In this document: positions 1-11,313 of the stretch, piece by piece
How the letters are laid out: the number at the start of each line of letters is the position of its first letter
Position numbering within the stretch: the first letter of the stretch is position 1
NCBI GenBank assembly: GCA_037962975.1
Contig: CM075674.1
Location: forward strand, 89,358,501-89,422,500
DNA length: 64,000 bases
Source of the DNA: Clitoria ternatea
Lineage: Eukaryota; Streptophyta; Magnoliopsida; Fabales; Fabaceae
Direction: 5' to 3'
The notes under the pieces: generated by a model
What the model saw: the letters and a program-made list of their open reading frames with translations, nothing else
What the model was told of the DNA's origin: nothing
Databases searched by the model: none
Position numbers and translations under genes: made by a program

Positions 1-1602
1 ATGTATTACCCTCGTTTTTGGCTTCAGTGGTCAAGTCGGACCCAGTTGAGCTACCCAGAGGTCTATGACCCAGCGGTTGAGGGGGAGCCAAGTCGGGCTC
101 GGTGAACCAAGTCGGGTTCACGGGATGTCAAGTCAGACTCCCAGCTGAAGGCCAGTCCTTTAACATCTGGATATTGTGTCAATTTTGCTGAGTCAGTTGT
201 GAATTTACTGAGTGCAATCGGTTTTAATTGCCGAGTGATGTATTGCCGAGTGCAGTTTGCTATACTTGCCGAGTGACGTTTGTTACATTTGCCGAGTGTA
301 AATTGGTTTTTATTGCTGATTGAAAAGTGAAATAATTACCGAGTGATGTTATATTTACCGAGTGGTAAATTGGTAAAAATTGTTAAATGAGAATTTAAAT
401 GTTTGTTGAGTATTTGATGATTTGCCGAGTACAGTTTATGATGATTGCTGAATAAATTGAAATAATGGCTGGGTATGATTTGTTGAAGTTGCCGAGTGAT
501 TAATTTCATATATTTTCCGAGTGATTGTTACATTTTCCGAGTGGAAATTACTTGCCAAGATGGTCAAAGGAGAGTTGTTATACTGCTGAGAGAATTATTA
601 TAATGCCGAGTGTTGATTGATAAGATTGTCGAATAAATGATTTGTTAGAATGGCTGTTAATAGCTAAGATTGTAAAGTGAGTGTACTGTTAAAAGTGAGT
701 TTAATGCCGAGTGTTAAAGGATAAAGGCTGAGTGTAATTTGTTAAAGAAAGATGTAAATTGAGGAGAAAGAAATCGGACGGAGTTATACTAGTATTTTAT
801 TTAAATTTCGTTCTAGATTAATTATGATGCTAAACACTCACCCTTGCTGTTTTTTACAATTTTTAGTAACCAGTGACAGGGAGGAGGTCGGAGCCATGGA
901 GGTGCGCCAAGCGGAGGATTGATGCCAAGGCACCGAGTGATTTCAAATGAATTGTAATATATATATATATTGAGTTTTTCGAGTGTGATAATACATATAC
1001 ATTGACTATGTCGAATTAAAGTTGAACCGGTATACAGATTAACGTGAGTATAAGTTTTGATGTGATGGGTATTTATTGAGTGAACTTGCATTGCTGTAGC
1101 CGAGTTGATTACCTGGTGAATCTAGCCGAGTGAATTCATTATCTGAGTGAGGGCTTATTGACTTGATGTCCAGTTGAGTATCCTTCATTCCTTTCTGTGA
1201 GATGAATAACCGAGAGACTCAATTCTGAGTGAAAAGGTTAGAGTGTCTCCGAGTGAAGAAGGATAAGAGTGCTTCCGAGTGAAGTTTCAAGTGTTTTCTG
1301 AATGAGAATAAGTAAACCTTCTCCGAGTGGAAGTTAAGCTGACCCGAGTGAAAGATGACCGAGTGAGAGAATGATTTCTGAGTGAACCCTAACTGTTCCT
1401 TTCTTTTGCTGTTTCTAAATAACTATTTTATTAATGGTATTATGGATCAGCTTCAGTCAGAATTTGTTAGTTTTAGTGTGATTTTACTACTTTAAATATA
1501 CTTAAGAAAAGTAAATATTTTTATATTAAGACCGAGTGAATAATTTTATTAAAAGTGAAAAATTTATTGGGAAAAATGAGAAAATTGACGAGGGTTGTCA
1601 CA
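1..1602 (+). repeat. B1 5' LTR (3' part only)
   Basis: This is the same sequence as 5951-7552 and ends TGTCACA directly before a TGGTATCAGAGC primer-binding site. It is rich in CCGAGTG and its variants; near 240-300 these recur at an exact 23-bp step. No gene is seen. The short reading frame at 822-1091 recurs at 6772-7041 only because it lies in both LTRs. Confidence 0.9.
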
Positions 1603-1604
1603 GT

Positions 1605-1616
1605 TGGTATCAGAGC
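1605..1616 (+). promoter_or_regulatory. B1 primer-binding site (tRNA-iMet type)
   Basis: TGGTATCAGAGC begins two bases after the LTR end at 1602. In plants this dodecamer is the usual complement of the 3' end of initiator methionine tRNA and primes minus-strand DNA synthesis. Confidence 0.88.
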
Positions 1617-1899
1617 GGTTCTTTCTAGAGCCGAGTGGATGGGTGAACCGAATGATTGTGTGAGTCCTATGATGGACTGTGTTTGCATTCTATTGCAGTG
1701 TTTGTGATTGTTTATGCAGCTTGGCATCATTCCCTTGGCACTCCAATGGCGTTGTGTTTTATGTGAGGTAAATATCTGACTCCCTGGTAGAGTATTGGTT
1801 ACTAATGGTGAAGTGTTTATTCATTATAGAATTATTTTATTGTCGGAAAACTAGTTATGATGGAGGAGATGGCTTTTTCTTAAAATTTTCTAAATTGAT

Positions 1900-2240
1900 G
1901 AGCAGGACCGAATCAGGTCCCAGTCTTGATAAATTCCTGAAAAAGAATCCCTTTGCTTATAAAGGAAGGGCGTATGTTTAGATAGGAGAAACCGAGTCAG
2001 CTGTTGAGTATTTCGAGTGCTCGGAGGAGCAGAAAGTACAGTTTACGAATTACCGGTTGAAGGACGAGGTTAGGACACGATGGTCTCGGACTAAGGTGCC
2101 GATGAAGACGACGAGTGAGTCGTTAGAGTGGGCGAATTTTTGAGAGTGGTTTCTTGTTAAGTACTTCTCAGATAATTAGAGAATTCGAAAGGAAATAGAA
2201 TTTGAGATTGAAACAGGGCCAAGTGTCAATGGCCGAGCAC
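1900..2240 (+). pseudogene. B1 gag remnant
   Basis: Translation around 1904-2240 gives a gag-like core: a FLKKNPFAYKGR stretch, then an EYFECSEEQKVQFTNYRLKDEVRTRW-type region (shown in part), which is the layout seen at the start of chromovirus gag. In-frame stops interrupt it near 1980, 2140 and 2180. No zinc knuckle follows. It is a dead fragment of a capsid gene; the family call rests on motif resemblance only. Confidence 0.55.
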
Positions 2241-2249
2241 ACTATTAAG

Positions 2250-4250
2250 TTTGACGAGTTGTGTGACTTCTATCACTCTTTCTCACTGGGAGGAACTGAG
2301 AGTAGTGAGTGTGCCAAGTATGAAGTGGGATTATGAATTAGAATTCAGTGTGATTATGCCGATTAAGATTCGAGATTATCCGATTCTGGTGGACAAGGAT
2401 ATACTGATAGTAGAAGTGCAATTACAGAGGACCCTTCAGTCGGAAGATAAAAGGTCGTGAAGGCAAGAGGATCCAGTTGCAAGGAAATGGATCGGTTCTT
2501 TCGCGGCGGTAAATTTTCCGCTATCTTCTTCTCTTTTGGTTGGATTTCTACTAGCTGGTCTGTTAGTCAGTCGGATAGCCAAGTGTGCTATAATTGAGGC
2601 TGAGCTATATTGTGAAGCACTGTCCGAGTGGACGAATTGTTTCCAATATGGACAACTGGGAGACCTTATGCTGAGTGCCAATAGAGGCAGTAACCGAGTG
2701 GGCATAGCAACCGATCCAACATTTCTGGGACTCGGGGTACTAATTTTCCGAGAGGAGGTTAAATCCTGTGATAAAATGAGAATAGTAAGTACGTTGATAG
2801 CTATGAGTTTATCGGAATAATGGAGTTTGATGTTTACATAGAATGAAATAAGTTTACGAATGCTCTAATATGATTATTCCTGGGAAGGATGAGCCTTTTG
2901 TAGTGCTTCTATGAGGTAGTTTAGAGATTGTTAGACGATTGATTAATGGACATTGGGAGAAATTCTGAGTAGGTAATGGAGGACGGTGTAAGAATGCCGA
3001 CTAAGTTGAAGGTGATAGACGAAGGGAGGTTAGTAATAATTTTCAGAGAGATAACTGATGAGGCGAGAATTCACTCAGAATAATTAAGAGAATGAATTGT
3101 GTGAGTGATGGTTGAGTGAAGTGTATATATGTATATTGGACTGTTGTGTATATGATAAGGAAAACTAGTGAACGAAGGGCGTGGGACGAAGTGATTAAAA
3201 GGTAGTTGAGTAAGAATAGAGAAGTTTTACCGAGTCGTTTAGATTTTGCACTGATATTAGTGTTACATGGGAATCATAATGGCTGGCCACCGTGGGTTCC
3301 TTTTAACATTAATTCATTGTGAAGTTGCCAATAGGCATGGGTAAATGGATGATGAGTTAAACAGCTTACATGTCAATCGGTGATGTGGACAGTTGGACTG
3401 TATACCTGATTTTCACTCGGATTAACAACGAAGTGTTGAGCCTTGAGACTGATCACCTCAGGGAGTTGCACTGTGTGAAGTCAGGGAGACAGAGGTGTGT
3501 TAGCCAATCTAAAGTGATCAGAGTTAGAGAAAAGAAGTGTATGATTCGTATTTTTGAAGTCGGTAAAAGGTTAGAGATAAAGGACGAATAGAGCTGAGAT
3601 TTGGTAACTGATGAATGGTGAGTATAAAGAAGTAAGTATTATAATGTGGCAGTCGGTATGAATTATTGAGATTTTGGAAGAAGAGATGACCTAAAAAGGA
3701 AATTTGATGAATTGAGTTCCTGTTAAGGTATACTGAGGGGAGAATTTCTGAGTGAATCATGTTTGAGAGAAGTACCTTCAGGTGATGAAAAGTTGATTTT
3801 GAATGAGTACTCGGGGTAGAGATATTTCTGAGTCATGAATTCCCGAGTGGGATATCTCTGAGTGGAGTACATCATTTTCCTAGTAGAATGGTATCGATTA
3901 AGATATACCGAGTGAGTCTTTCTCCAGGAGAAGTACTTTTGGACAGAGAAAGATTTCGAATGAGTATGTTTCTGAGGGAATAGTTTCCGAGGGGAGTAGA
4001 TATCCAAGTGGTGAATTCATTTAATTCGTGCTCGGGTGTCTTTGAGATGGTCTTCGATTCCGAGTGAAGCATTTCCGAGAGGAATAATTTTTAGTGAAGA
4101 AAAGCTTGGACTCGGGCAGAGATATATCTGAGTGATATTCTCGAGGTAATGAGATTAACCAAAGGTAATGATGGAATTTGGAGATTCTCAGACCGAGTGA
4201 TGGTGCATGCAAAAGGGTTCTTTGAGCAGTCATTCCAGTGTTACTGGGTA
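2250..4250 (+). other. B1 internal region, no recognisable coding domain
   Basis: I find no protease, reverse transcriptase or RNase H motif here on either strand. Short open frames exist but are broken and not family-like. From about 3730 to 4210 the region carries the same CCGAGTG/CTGAGTG words as the LTRs, so LTR-like sequence has spread into the body of the element. Confidence 0.6.
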
Positions 4251-4254
4251 AGGA

Positions 4255-4740
4255 AGGATTCTGGTGGTCGAAAATGAAGAAGGTTGAACACCAGAGACCC
4301 CTGGATTGTTTCAACTATCGGAGATTCCGATTTGAAAATGGGAAAGTAATACTTGGAATTTCGTATCCGGGTTACCTTGTAACCAATCCAAGTGTAAGGC
4401 AATCTGGGAGATTGTAGACCGATTGATTAAGAGTGCTTACTTCTTGGATAGGAAGAGGTTGTCTTGATCCGAGAGAAAATGAAGATGGCCCAAGACCTAC
4501 TGAAAAGTTACTATGACAGTCGGTATAGACTGTTTGAGTTCAGACAGATGACTGGGTATTCTTGAAGGTTTCACCAACCAAGGGTGAAGGTCGGATATTG
4601 AAGGGTCACAAGTTGAATCGGTAATGATGCTTACCGACTACATCTTTCCCAGACGTTAACTAACCATGTGTTTAATGTGTCACAACTCCGAGTGTATTTC
4701 CCGAGTAATTCAATGATTGTGCCGAGTGACTATTTGAAAT
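4255..4740 (+). pseudogene. B1 integrase remnant with internal deletion
   Basis: At 4270-4440 three broken frames give a trace of the chromovirus integrase segment: a KVEHQRP-like start, a KWE..W.F.SGLP-like stretch and IWEIVDRLIKSAYFLD. This jumps at about 4445 straight into the C-terminal part (REKMKMAQDLLKSYYD-like, then LTNHVFNVSQLR). The catalytic core between them, including the second aspartate and the glutamate, is missing. Stops and frameshifts confirm that it is dead. Confidence 0.62.
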
Positions 4741-4865
4741 GGACCTAACGATGAAAATACACCAATCGGTATTGGGGTCACGTGGGAAATTGGAATCAGA
4801 TATGAGAAGGGTGTACCCCAATCTTTTTCAGTAGGTGTATTGATTTCGGGGACGAAATCCCTTTT

Positions 4866-4877
4866 TAGGGGGGTGAA
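4866..4877 (+). promoter_or_regulatory. B1 polypurine tract
   Basis: TAGGGGGGTGAA lies directly before the TG that opens the 3' LTR at 4878. A purine run here is the usual plus-strand primer of gypsy elements. Confidence 0.7.
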
Positions 4878-7552
4878 TGTAATATTTCGGATGATTTATT
4901 AAAATTATGATTGGTGGAAAGTATTAAGAATTATTTTTAAGAATTTATTTGATATTTTTATGAATTATTGGGTAATTATTCATAAATAAATATTAAAGAG
5001 TGTGGATAAATTATTTGATTGGTTGGTTATAAAAGGAGAAATGGAGGAATGATTGAAAGGAGAGAGAGAAGAGTTTAATTATAAGTGACCGGTTGAGAAG
5101 GTAACCGGTTGACATGGGTTTAAATAAAGATTTCTCTCTCTTAATCATTCATTCCCTACGAGAAGCTTCTTTTTCCTCAGTTTCTCTTCTCCTTCTCCTT
5201 CCTCCATCGTCGAAGAGCTGTAAGCTTGAAGGGAGGTTTCTTTCTGTATCAAACCTGGAGATAATTACGTAGCTGTGGTTGTGGGTTCAAGGTAAGTCCT
5301 TTGAACCATTTGAAATTGTCACCTTATCCCTTCCGTTTCTTTTCTGGACCGAATGGTCATGTGCATGGAGGGGGGGTACTGTTCCGATTCCCACTCCTCC
5401 TGGCTGTGAGTCTCAAAGTGGCTCTTTAATTGGGTGAGTGATGGTGTAACGATGATGTGTTTCACGTTCCAAACCTATAGGTGGTGGAACGAACACTGAG
5501 GAAGCTGGTGCTGGAACGGAGGTAGAACGATGCACCCAGCAACTCTTAAAGCTTGGAACAGAGGTAAGGGGGTGTTCGGGTTATAATTAAATAGAATAGG
5601 ACATTGTCCGAGTAGATGAAATAACTGTGAATCGAGTAAGAGTTAATGCCGAGTGGAAATTATGTGAATGTGTGTATGAATATACGTGTGAATGGGCACA
5701 CCGATCAGTTTATGATCGTGTGGGTGTGTATGTGGGATTAATGTTGTTGAATAAAAGTTGTTTGTGTGTGTATTTTTGAGCATACCGATCGTTTTCCGAT
5801 TGTGTGCGGGTGTGGCTTGAGCCGATTGAAATAAAATAATTAATGTTGTGGCAATGTGGAGTCGGGATTGACAAGCAGGTCACCCGAGTGATGTTAATGG
5901 CCACTTATGTGAAATGTGGATATGATGATGTGGTATGGATGGCCGACGGTATGTATTACCCTCGTTTTTGGCTTCAGTGGTCAAGTCGGACCCAGTTGAG
6001 CTACCCAGAGGTCTATGACCCAGTGGTTGAGGGGGAGCCAAGTCGGGCTCGGTGAACCAAGTCGGGTTCACGGGATGTCAAGTCAGACTCCCAGCTGAAG
6101 GCCAGTCCTTTAACATCTGGATATTGTGTCAATTTTGCTGAGTCAGTTGTGAATTTACTGAGTGCAATCGGTTTTAATTGCCGAGTGATGTATTGCCGAG
6201 TGCAGTTTGCTATACTTGCCGAGTGATGTTTGTTACATTTGCCGAGTGTAAATTGGTTTTTATTGCTGATTGAAAAGTGAAATAATTACCGAGTGATGTT
6301 ATATTTACCGAGTGGTAAATTGGTAAAAATTGTTAAATGAGAATTTAAATGTTTGTTGAGTATTTGATGATTTGCCGAGTACAGTTTATGATGATTGCTG
6401 AATAAATTGAAATAATGGCTGGGTATGATTTGTTGAAGTTGCCGAGTGATTAATTTCATATATTTTCCGAGTGATTGTTACATTTTCCGAGTGGAAATTA
6501 CTTGCCAAGATGGTCAAAGGAGAGTTGTTATGCTGCTGAGAGAATTATTATAATGCCGAGTGTTGATTGATAAGATTGTCGAATAAATGATTTGTTAGAA
6601 TGGCTGTTAATAGCTAAGATTGTAAAGTGAGTGTACTGTTGAAAGTGAGTTTAATGCCGAGTGTTAAAGGATAAAGGCTGAGTTTAATTTGTTAAAGAAA
6701 GATGTAAATTGAGGAGAAAGAAATCGGACGGAGTTATACTAGTATTTTATTTAAATTTCGTTCTAGATTAATTATGATGCTAAACACTCACCCTTGCTGT
6801 TTTTTACAATTTTTAGTAACCAGTGACAGGGAGGAGGTCGGAGCCATGGAGGTGCGCCAAGCGGAGGATTGATGCCAAGGCACCGAGTGATTTCAAATGA
6901 ATTGTAATATATATATATATTGAGTTTTTCGAGTGTGATAATACATATACATTGACTATGTCGAATTAAAGTTGAACCGGTATACAGATTAACGTGAGTA
7001 TAAGTTTTGATGTGATGGGTATTTATTGAGTGAACTTGCATTGCTGTAGCCGAGTTGATTACCTGGTGAATCTAGCCGAGTGAATTCATTATCTGAGTGA
7101 GGGCTTATTGACTTGATGTCCAGTTGAGTATCCTTCATTCCTTTCTGTGAGATGAATAATCGAGAGACTCAATTCTGAGTGAAAAGGTTAGAGTGTCTCC
7201 GAGTGAAGAAGGATAAGAGTGCTTCCGAGTGAAGTTTCAAGTGTTTTCTGAATGAGAATGAGTAAACCTTCTCCGAGCGGAAGTTAAGCTGACCCGAGTG
7301 AAAGATGACCGAGTGAGAGAATGATTTCCGAGTGAACCCTAACTGTTCCTTTCTTCTGCTTTTTCTAAATAACTATTTTATTAATGGTATTATGGATCAG
7401 CTTCAGTCAGAATTTGTTAGTTTTAGTGTGATTTTACTACTTTAAATATACTTAAGAAAAGTAAATATTTTTATATTAAGACCGAGTGAATAATTTTATT
7501 AAAAGTGAAAAATTTATTGAGAAAAATGAGAAAATTGACGAAGGTTGTCACA
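4878..7552 (+). repeat. B1 3' LTR, complete
   Basis: The LTR opens TGTAATATTTCGG and ends TTGTCACA. A TATA-like TTTAAATAAA lies at about 5119-5128, followed by a pyrimidine-rich stretch (5130-5215) and then a perfect splice-donor-like CAAG|GTAAGT at 5288-5297. CCGAGTG and variants (CTGAGTG, CCAAGTG) occur throughout 5600-7500. A conserved block near 6786-6875 contains CTCACCCTTGCTG and an acceptor-like TTTTTAGTAACCAG; it is shared with the B2 solo LTR and loosely with D. Confidence 0.88.
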
Positions 7553-8773
7553 CATTCCTTCTTCCTCCTCATTATTTCTCTTCATCTTCCTCTAAAACCC
7601 CAAGCTAAAAGAAGATACATTTCCCTCCTCTATTGTCATTCTTCAAGAAGCTCAAGGAAAGCTTGGAGCTTGAAGTCTCTTCTCCCTTCCTTTTCTTATT
7701 TTTGTGTGGCCCTTCTCCTCTCTTGCAAACCCACTCTTCTCTTCTCTTGAGGTAAGATCATTACCATTTTCCCATGTATATGAACATATAGTTGTAGCTT
7801 TGTTGTTAAGAAAACATTAAATGCATATGGGTTGTTGAGGGAAGCTCCAAAAGTGGGAACCCTAAGATGGGCTGACATAAGTGTAAGCTTTATGAATAAT
7901 TAATGAGGTAGTTGCAATTATGGTGGGGAGAAGATGGAGGTTAATGAGTATTTATGAAGGTTGGTGGGTTTGGTGGAAACCCTAACTTTGGATTTGGGGG
8001 ATGTGTAATGTAGATGAGGGTTAATACTTATTGATGAGGGAAGTGTTATAAATGATGAGATAAAGGCATTTAATGATGATTTATAATGTTGATTAGAAGT
8101 CACAATAAATGGGAAACTCACCAAGGTGTTGGTAGGAAATTTAATATATATAAGGTGACCTAATTAATTAGGTTGTTACTTTGATAATAATGAATAGTGA
8201 GTTAAAGGAAGGAATTCCCGAAGCCTAAATGGGTAAATAAAGAAAATCCATGAATAGCTTCCACATGATGAAAATCATGTGTACATAGATATGTATATGT
8301 ATATTGAAATGGCTTTTGAATGAATAATTGATATGGTCCTATAATGATTGGTGTAGGAATTGATAACACGGGTGAAGCGGGAACATCGAACCCGAAAATC
8401 TACTTCTCTTGAGGTAGAAGAGGGGGTGTATTTTCTAAATGTATGAGAACATGTATATTGATAATGTATATGATGATGTAATGTGGTATGTTTACTTGAA
8501 TGAGTGTGATATCATATGTTTGTGATGTAAAAATTGAACTTGGTGCTTAAATTTATTAATTGTGGATTGAAGCCTTAATGAGGCTATGAGCGCTATAATA
8601 TGTGATGAAATGTTATGGAATCCATATGTGGTTTGATGAATGTTGAAATCTTATGATGGGAATATATATAGATATGTTGACTATGGGAAATTAATAGTGT
8701 TATCGAGTATGAATGTACCCTAGATGAGAGGGTGAGAAAATCCTCATGAGATTAAGTTATGCATGAGCATCTA

Positions 8774-8774
<1 letters not shown>

Positions 8775-8823
<49 letters not shown>
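8775..8823. repeat. (AT)n microsatellite
   Basis: This is an uninterrupted AT run of over 40 bases inside the A 5' LTR. The same place in the 3' LTR (about 38855-38868) has only about seven units, so the run expanded or contracted after A inserted. Confidence 0.95.
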
Positions 8824-8826
<3 letters not shown>

Positions 8827-8863
8827 CATGACATGCATAAGTGCATTTATAAAATGAATATAT

Positions 8864-9170
8864 CACCTTGCGGGGTGCCACGAAGGGTATATCCCAGAGT
8901 GATGATGTTGTTATAATGTTGATGAATATATCACCTTGTGGGGTGCCACGAAGGGTATATCCCAGAGTGATGATGTTGTTATGATGTTGATGAATATATC
9001 ACCTTGCGGGGTACCACGAAGGGTATATCCCGGAGTGATGGTGATGTTATGATGTTGATGAATATATCACCTTACAGGGTGCCACGAAGGGTGTATCCCA
9101 GAGTGATGATGATATTATGATGATAATGAATATATGACCTTGCGGGGTCCCATGAAGGGAGTACCCCTTG
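8864..9170 (+). repeat. 65-68-bp tandem repeat in A 5' LTR, about 5 units
   Basis: Each unit starts GAATATATCACCTTGCGGGG, continues with GCCACGAAGGGTATATCCC and ends in a GATGATGTTGTTATGATGTT-like tail. The last unit is degenerate (GAATATATGACC). The matching array in the 3' LTR at 58182-58560 has about 6 units. Confidence 0.92.
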
Positions 9171-10425
9171 TGAGGCGGGAAACCGACGTGAAGATATTTA
9201 ATTTAAGTGACTGAGATCACTATTGGATTAAAAATCGAATCCATGCATATGCATCCTAAATACTAGCATGTGTATTAGCCATAGGAGCATGGCATAGAGT
9301 GATATCATGTTGAGGAGATTGTGTGAAGAGTAGATAGAACTCCTTTTAATGCCAATTGTGAATGGATAAATGGTTGATGTGTTCTTATGAGTCTAAATGG
9401 ATATATGTGTTCAGTGAATTTGATGAATGTTTGATCTGGTGTTGATCAAATTTTCTTATGGAGGAATGTTTATATTACATTCATGTATATATTATCACAA
9501 TTGTAGATTTTCATCATTGAGAAAGTATACTCACTCTCCATGTGGTATATCTTTTTAGCTCTAGTGTTGTAGGGCTGAACATGGAGCTTTTGTGTGGAGA
9601 AGAAGTGTGAAGGAAGTCTATTTTGGTATAGAATGCCTTGGCCAGTAACATTTTTATTTTGCATAGCATAGAGACTTATGCTCATTATATTTTGGATTGA
9701 TAAATATTGACTTTTGAAGGTCATGGATGAAAATTGGAACTTATGTGTATGGCTAATTTTTGATTATGACCTTGATGATGTATGGTGTCATTTATGATAC
9801 TTGAACTTTGCCCAAATTGATTAATGAAAGAAGATATTATGGGATTTAAAGTCATTGGCAATGAAAATATGATTTGTGTATTGTTAATATTGTGAATGGA
9901 ATGTAAAACAAGGAAGTGGATGGGTCATAATTTCATTTAATGGATAAATGTTCATGTAGAGGTCACCTACAATTCATAATATATGTTTGGAACTTGTATG
10001 CAATGTTGGTTGTGGCCAAAGAGACTTAATTTAAAAATTGACATGTTTGGTTTAGCCAAAAAGAGCATGAATTGCCACTAGGACATGTATTGATCTAGGA
10101 AAGGAGTTATTAGATGAGACTTGTTGGAGTAAGTCACATTCATATATGTGAATATAGGTCCATGGAAAGTTTGGACAAAAACCTAGTCAATTGTATTTTG
10201 GTATGTCATGTAAATTGCCCAAAATATCCATAAAACTACCCTATAGCTTAGATTTTGATTGGGATGGAATTTGGGGTTGAAACTTTACCACATAGTTGAT
10301 ATTAGGGTAGCTAAGTTGTGTATAAAATTTCATTCAACTTGGAGTTAATTATCCTAGTAAAAAGGGGTCCCAAAGTTAGCAAAATTATAAGGGTCAAAAA
10401 GCTGCAGAATGGAGCTGACAGCAGG

Positions 10426-10610
10426 GAGATCCACGGCCAGTGGGAATTCCCACTGCCAGTGGATCACTCTGTTTATGAAAATACGCATTTTGGGTCATGA
10501 ACCAGAGAACTCCATGGCCAGTGGGTTTCTCTGTTTTGAAAATTTTGAGATTCTGGCAGTTTGGCAGCGAATTCCACGGCCAGTGGATTTTCCCACTGCC
10601 AGTGGATTTT
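10426..10610. repeat. Paired palindromic boxes CCACGGCCAGTGG / CCACTGCCAGTGG in A LTR
   Basis: CCACGGCCAGTGG and CCACTGCCAGTGG are imperfect palindromes arranged as close pairs (10431-10463 and 10573-10605), with a single CCATGGCCAGTGG between them near 10511. The same set recurs in the 3' LTR at 59824-60018, with one additional box. They lie 390-570 bp before the LTR end. Confidence 0.85.
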
Positions 10611-11001
10611 TCCAATGTTGGATTTTGCATAGTTTTATGCCTTCTTGGACTATGTTTTGCACTTCCTTACTCCATAGAGTGTGTGTATGATTGATTGTAA
10701 ATGTTTTGATTATGTCTTAGCAATCACCTTGCCTTTCCTTGGGTATCTCTCACACCCACTCTTGACCTTGGATTAACTAGCATGTCTCACAAAACACGTG
10801 TGTGACGACCACTTAACCGACTATCCTACATAGACATTTGTTTAAGTTACGCTCCTCTCCATATCTTCATATATGAGAAAGGTTATTCAAAATGGTCCGG
10901 GGTTACTTATTGAAAACTTATTCCGCGATGCCTTCTTTTCCTAAATTATTTCCTTTTTATATCATGAAAAAATTTACTCCAATTTTCGGGGCGTCTCAAC
11001 C

Positions 11002-11013
11002 TAGCATCAGAGC
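11002..11013 (+). promoter_or_regulatory. Element A primer-binding site, decayed
   Basis: TAGCATCAGAGC follows the LTR end by three bases. It is the tRNA-iMet site TGGTATCAGAGC with two changes (GG to AG, TA to CA), both C/T or G/A transitions, as expected for an old methylated element. Confidence 0.75.
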
Positions 11014-11313
11014 ATTATTTGCTCTTACTACTGTGAACAATTCTTAGAGGATGACATGCATTTAATGAATGATTGCCATTGTTACTTGACCTTGTATGGA
11101 TTGTCTTTGAATAAAATGAGATTGCTATAGGTCCAAACAAGCTTTCTTCACACTATTCTCCCTCAATGATGAATCCTATGTTTTTGTCAATGCATATGAC
11201 ACCATGATATGATAATATGCTTTTATGAGCTTTGATATGAATTGGTTGATATTGGACTCCATGATGGAGGGCCATAACTTAATTTTTATGATGAAGTACT
11301 ATAGTATGAAACT
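11014..11313 (+). other. Element A untranslated leader, left part
   Basis: This is leader between the primer site and gag, with no open frame of note. It is cut by element C: bases 11309-11313 (AAACT) are repeated at 20421-20425 as the TSD, and the leader resumes there. Confidence 0.75.

Larger units (their letters stand above)
1..7552 (+). mobile_element. Element B1: non-autonomous gypsy-type LTR retrotransposon, left end outside window
   Basis: Bases 1-1602 are repeated at 5951-7552 with the same length and about 13 differences by eye, so they are the two LTRs of one element. The full LTR is 4878-7552 (about 2.67 kb); the window opens about 1.07 kb into the 5' LTR. A primer-binding site follows the 5' LTR and a purine tract precedes the 3' LTR, which sets the + orientation. 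The internal region is only about 3.3 kb and holds decayed gag and integrase scraps, so the element cannot supply its own enzymes, yet its LTRs are about 99% alike. It sits inside the 5' LTR of element A: sequence right of 7552 continues the A LTR, matching 37653 onward. The TSD cannot be checked because the left flank is missing. Confidence 0.88.
7553..10998 (+). repeat. Element A 5' LTR, downstream part
   Basis: This stretch matches 37653-38885 plus 58165-60408, the 3' LTR of A, with several percent divergence, more than between the LTR pairs of the nested elements. Its upstream part was separated by the B1 insertion and lies left of the window. It ends GGCGTCTCA at 10998 and is followed by a decayed tRNA-iMet primer site. 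Inside are a donor-like GAG|GTAAGA at 7749-7755, an AT microsatellite, a 65-68-bp tandem array and paired palindromic boxes near 10430-10610. Nothing here looks protein-coding. Confidence 0.88.

Noticed and set aside
822..1091. 89-codon frame on the - strand, also at 6772-7041
   Set aside because: Repeated only because both copies lie in the two LTRs of B1; no domain and biased by the motif words.
1605..1622. tRNA gene fragment
   Set aside because: Only the 12-base primer-binding site is present, directly next to an LTR end; same at 11002 and 26112.
3723..4314. Overlapping - strand frames rich in Tyr, Ser, Leu
   Set aside because: Translations of the CCGAGTG/CTGAGTG words read backward (HSE, YSE, LGN patterns), not protein-like.
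8864..9170. CRISPR-like array
   Set aside because: The 65-68-bp units are continuous with no unique spacers, lie in a plant LTR and are duplicated in the other LTR.
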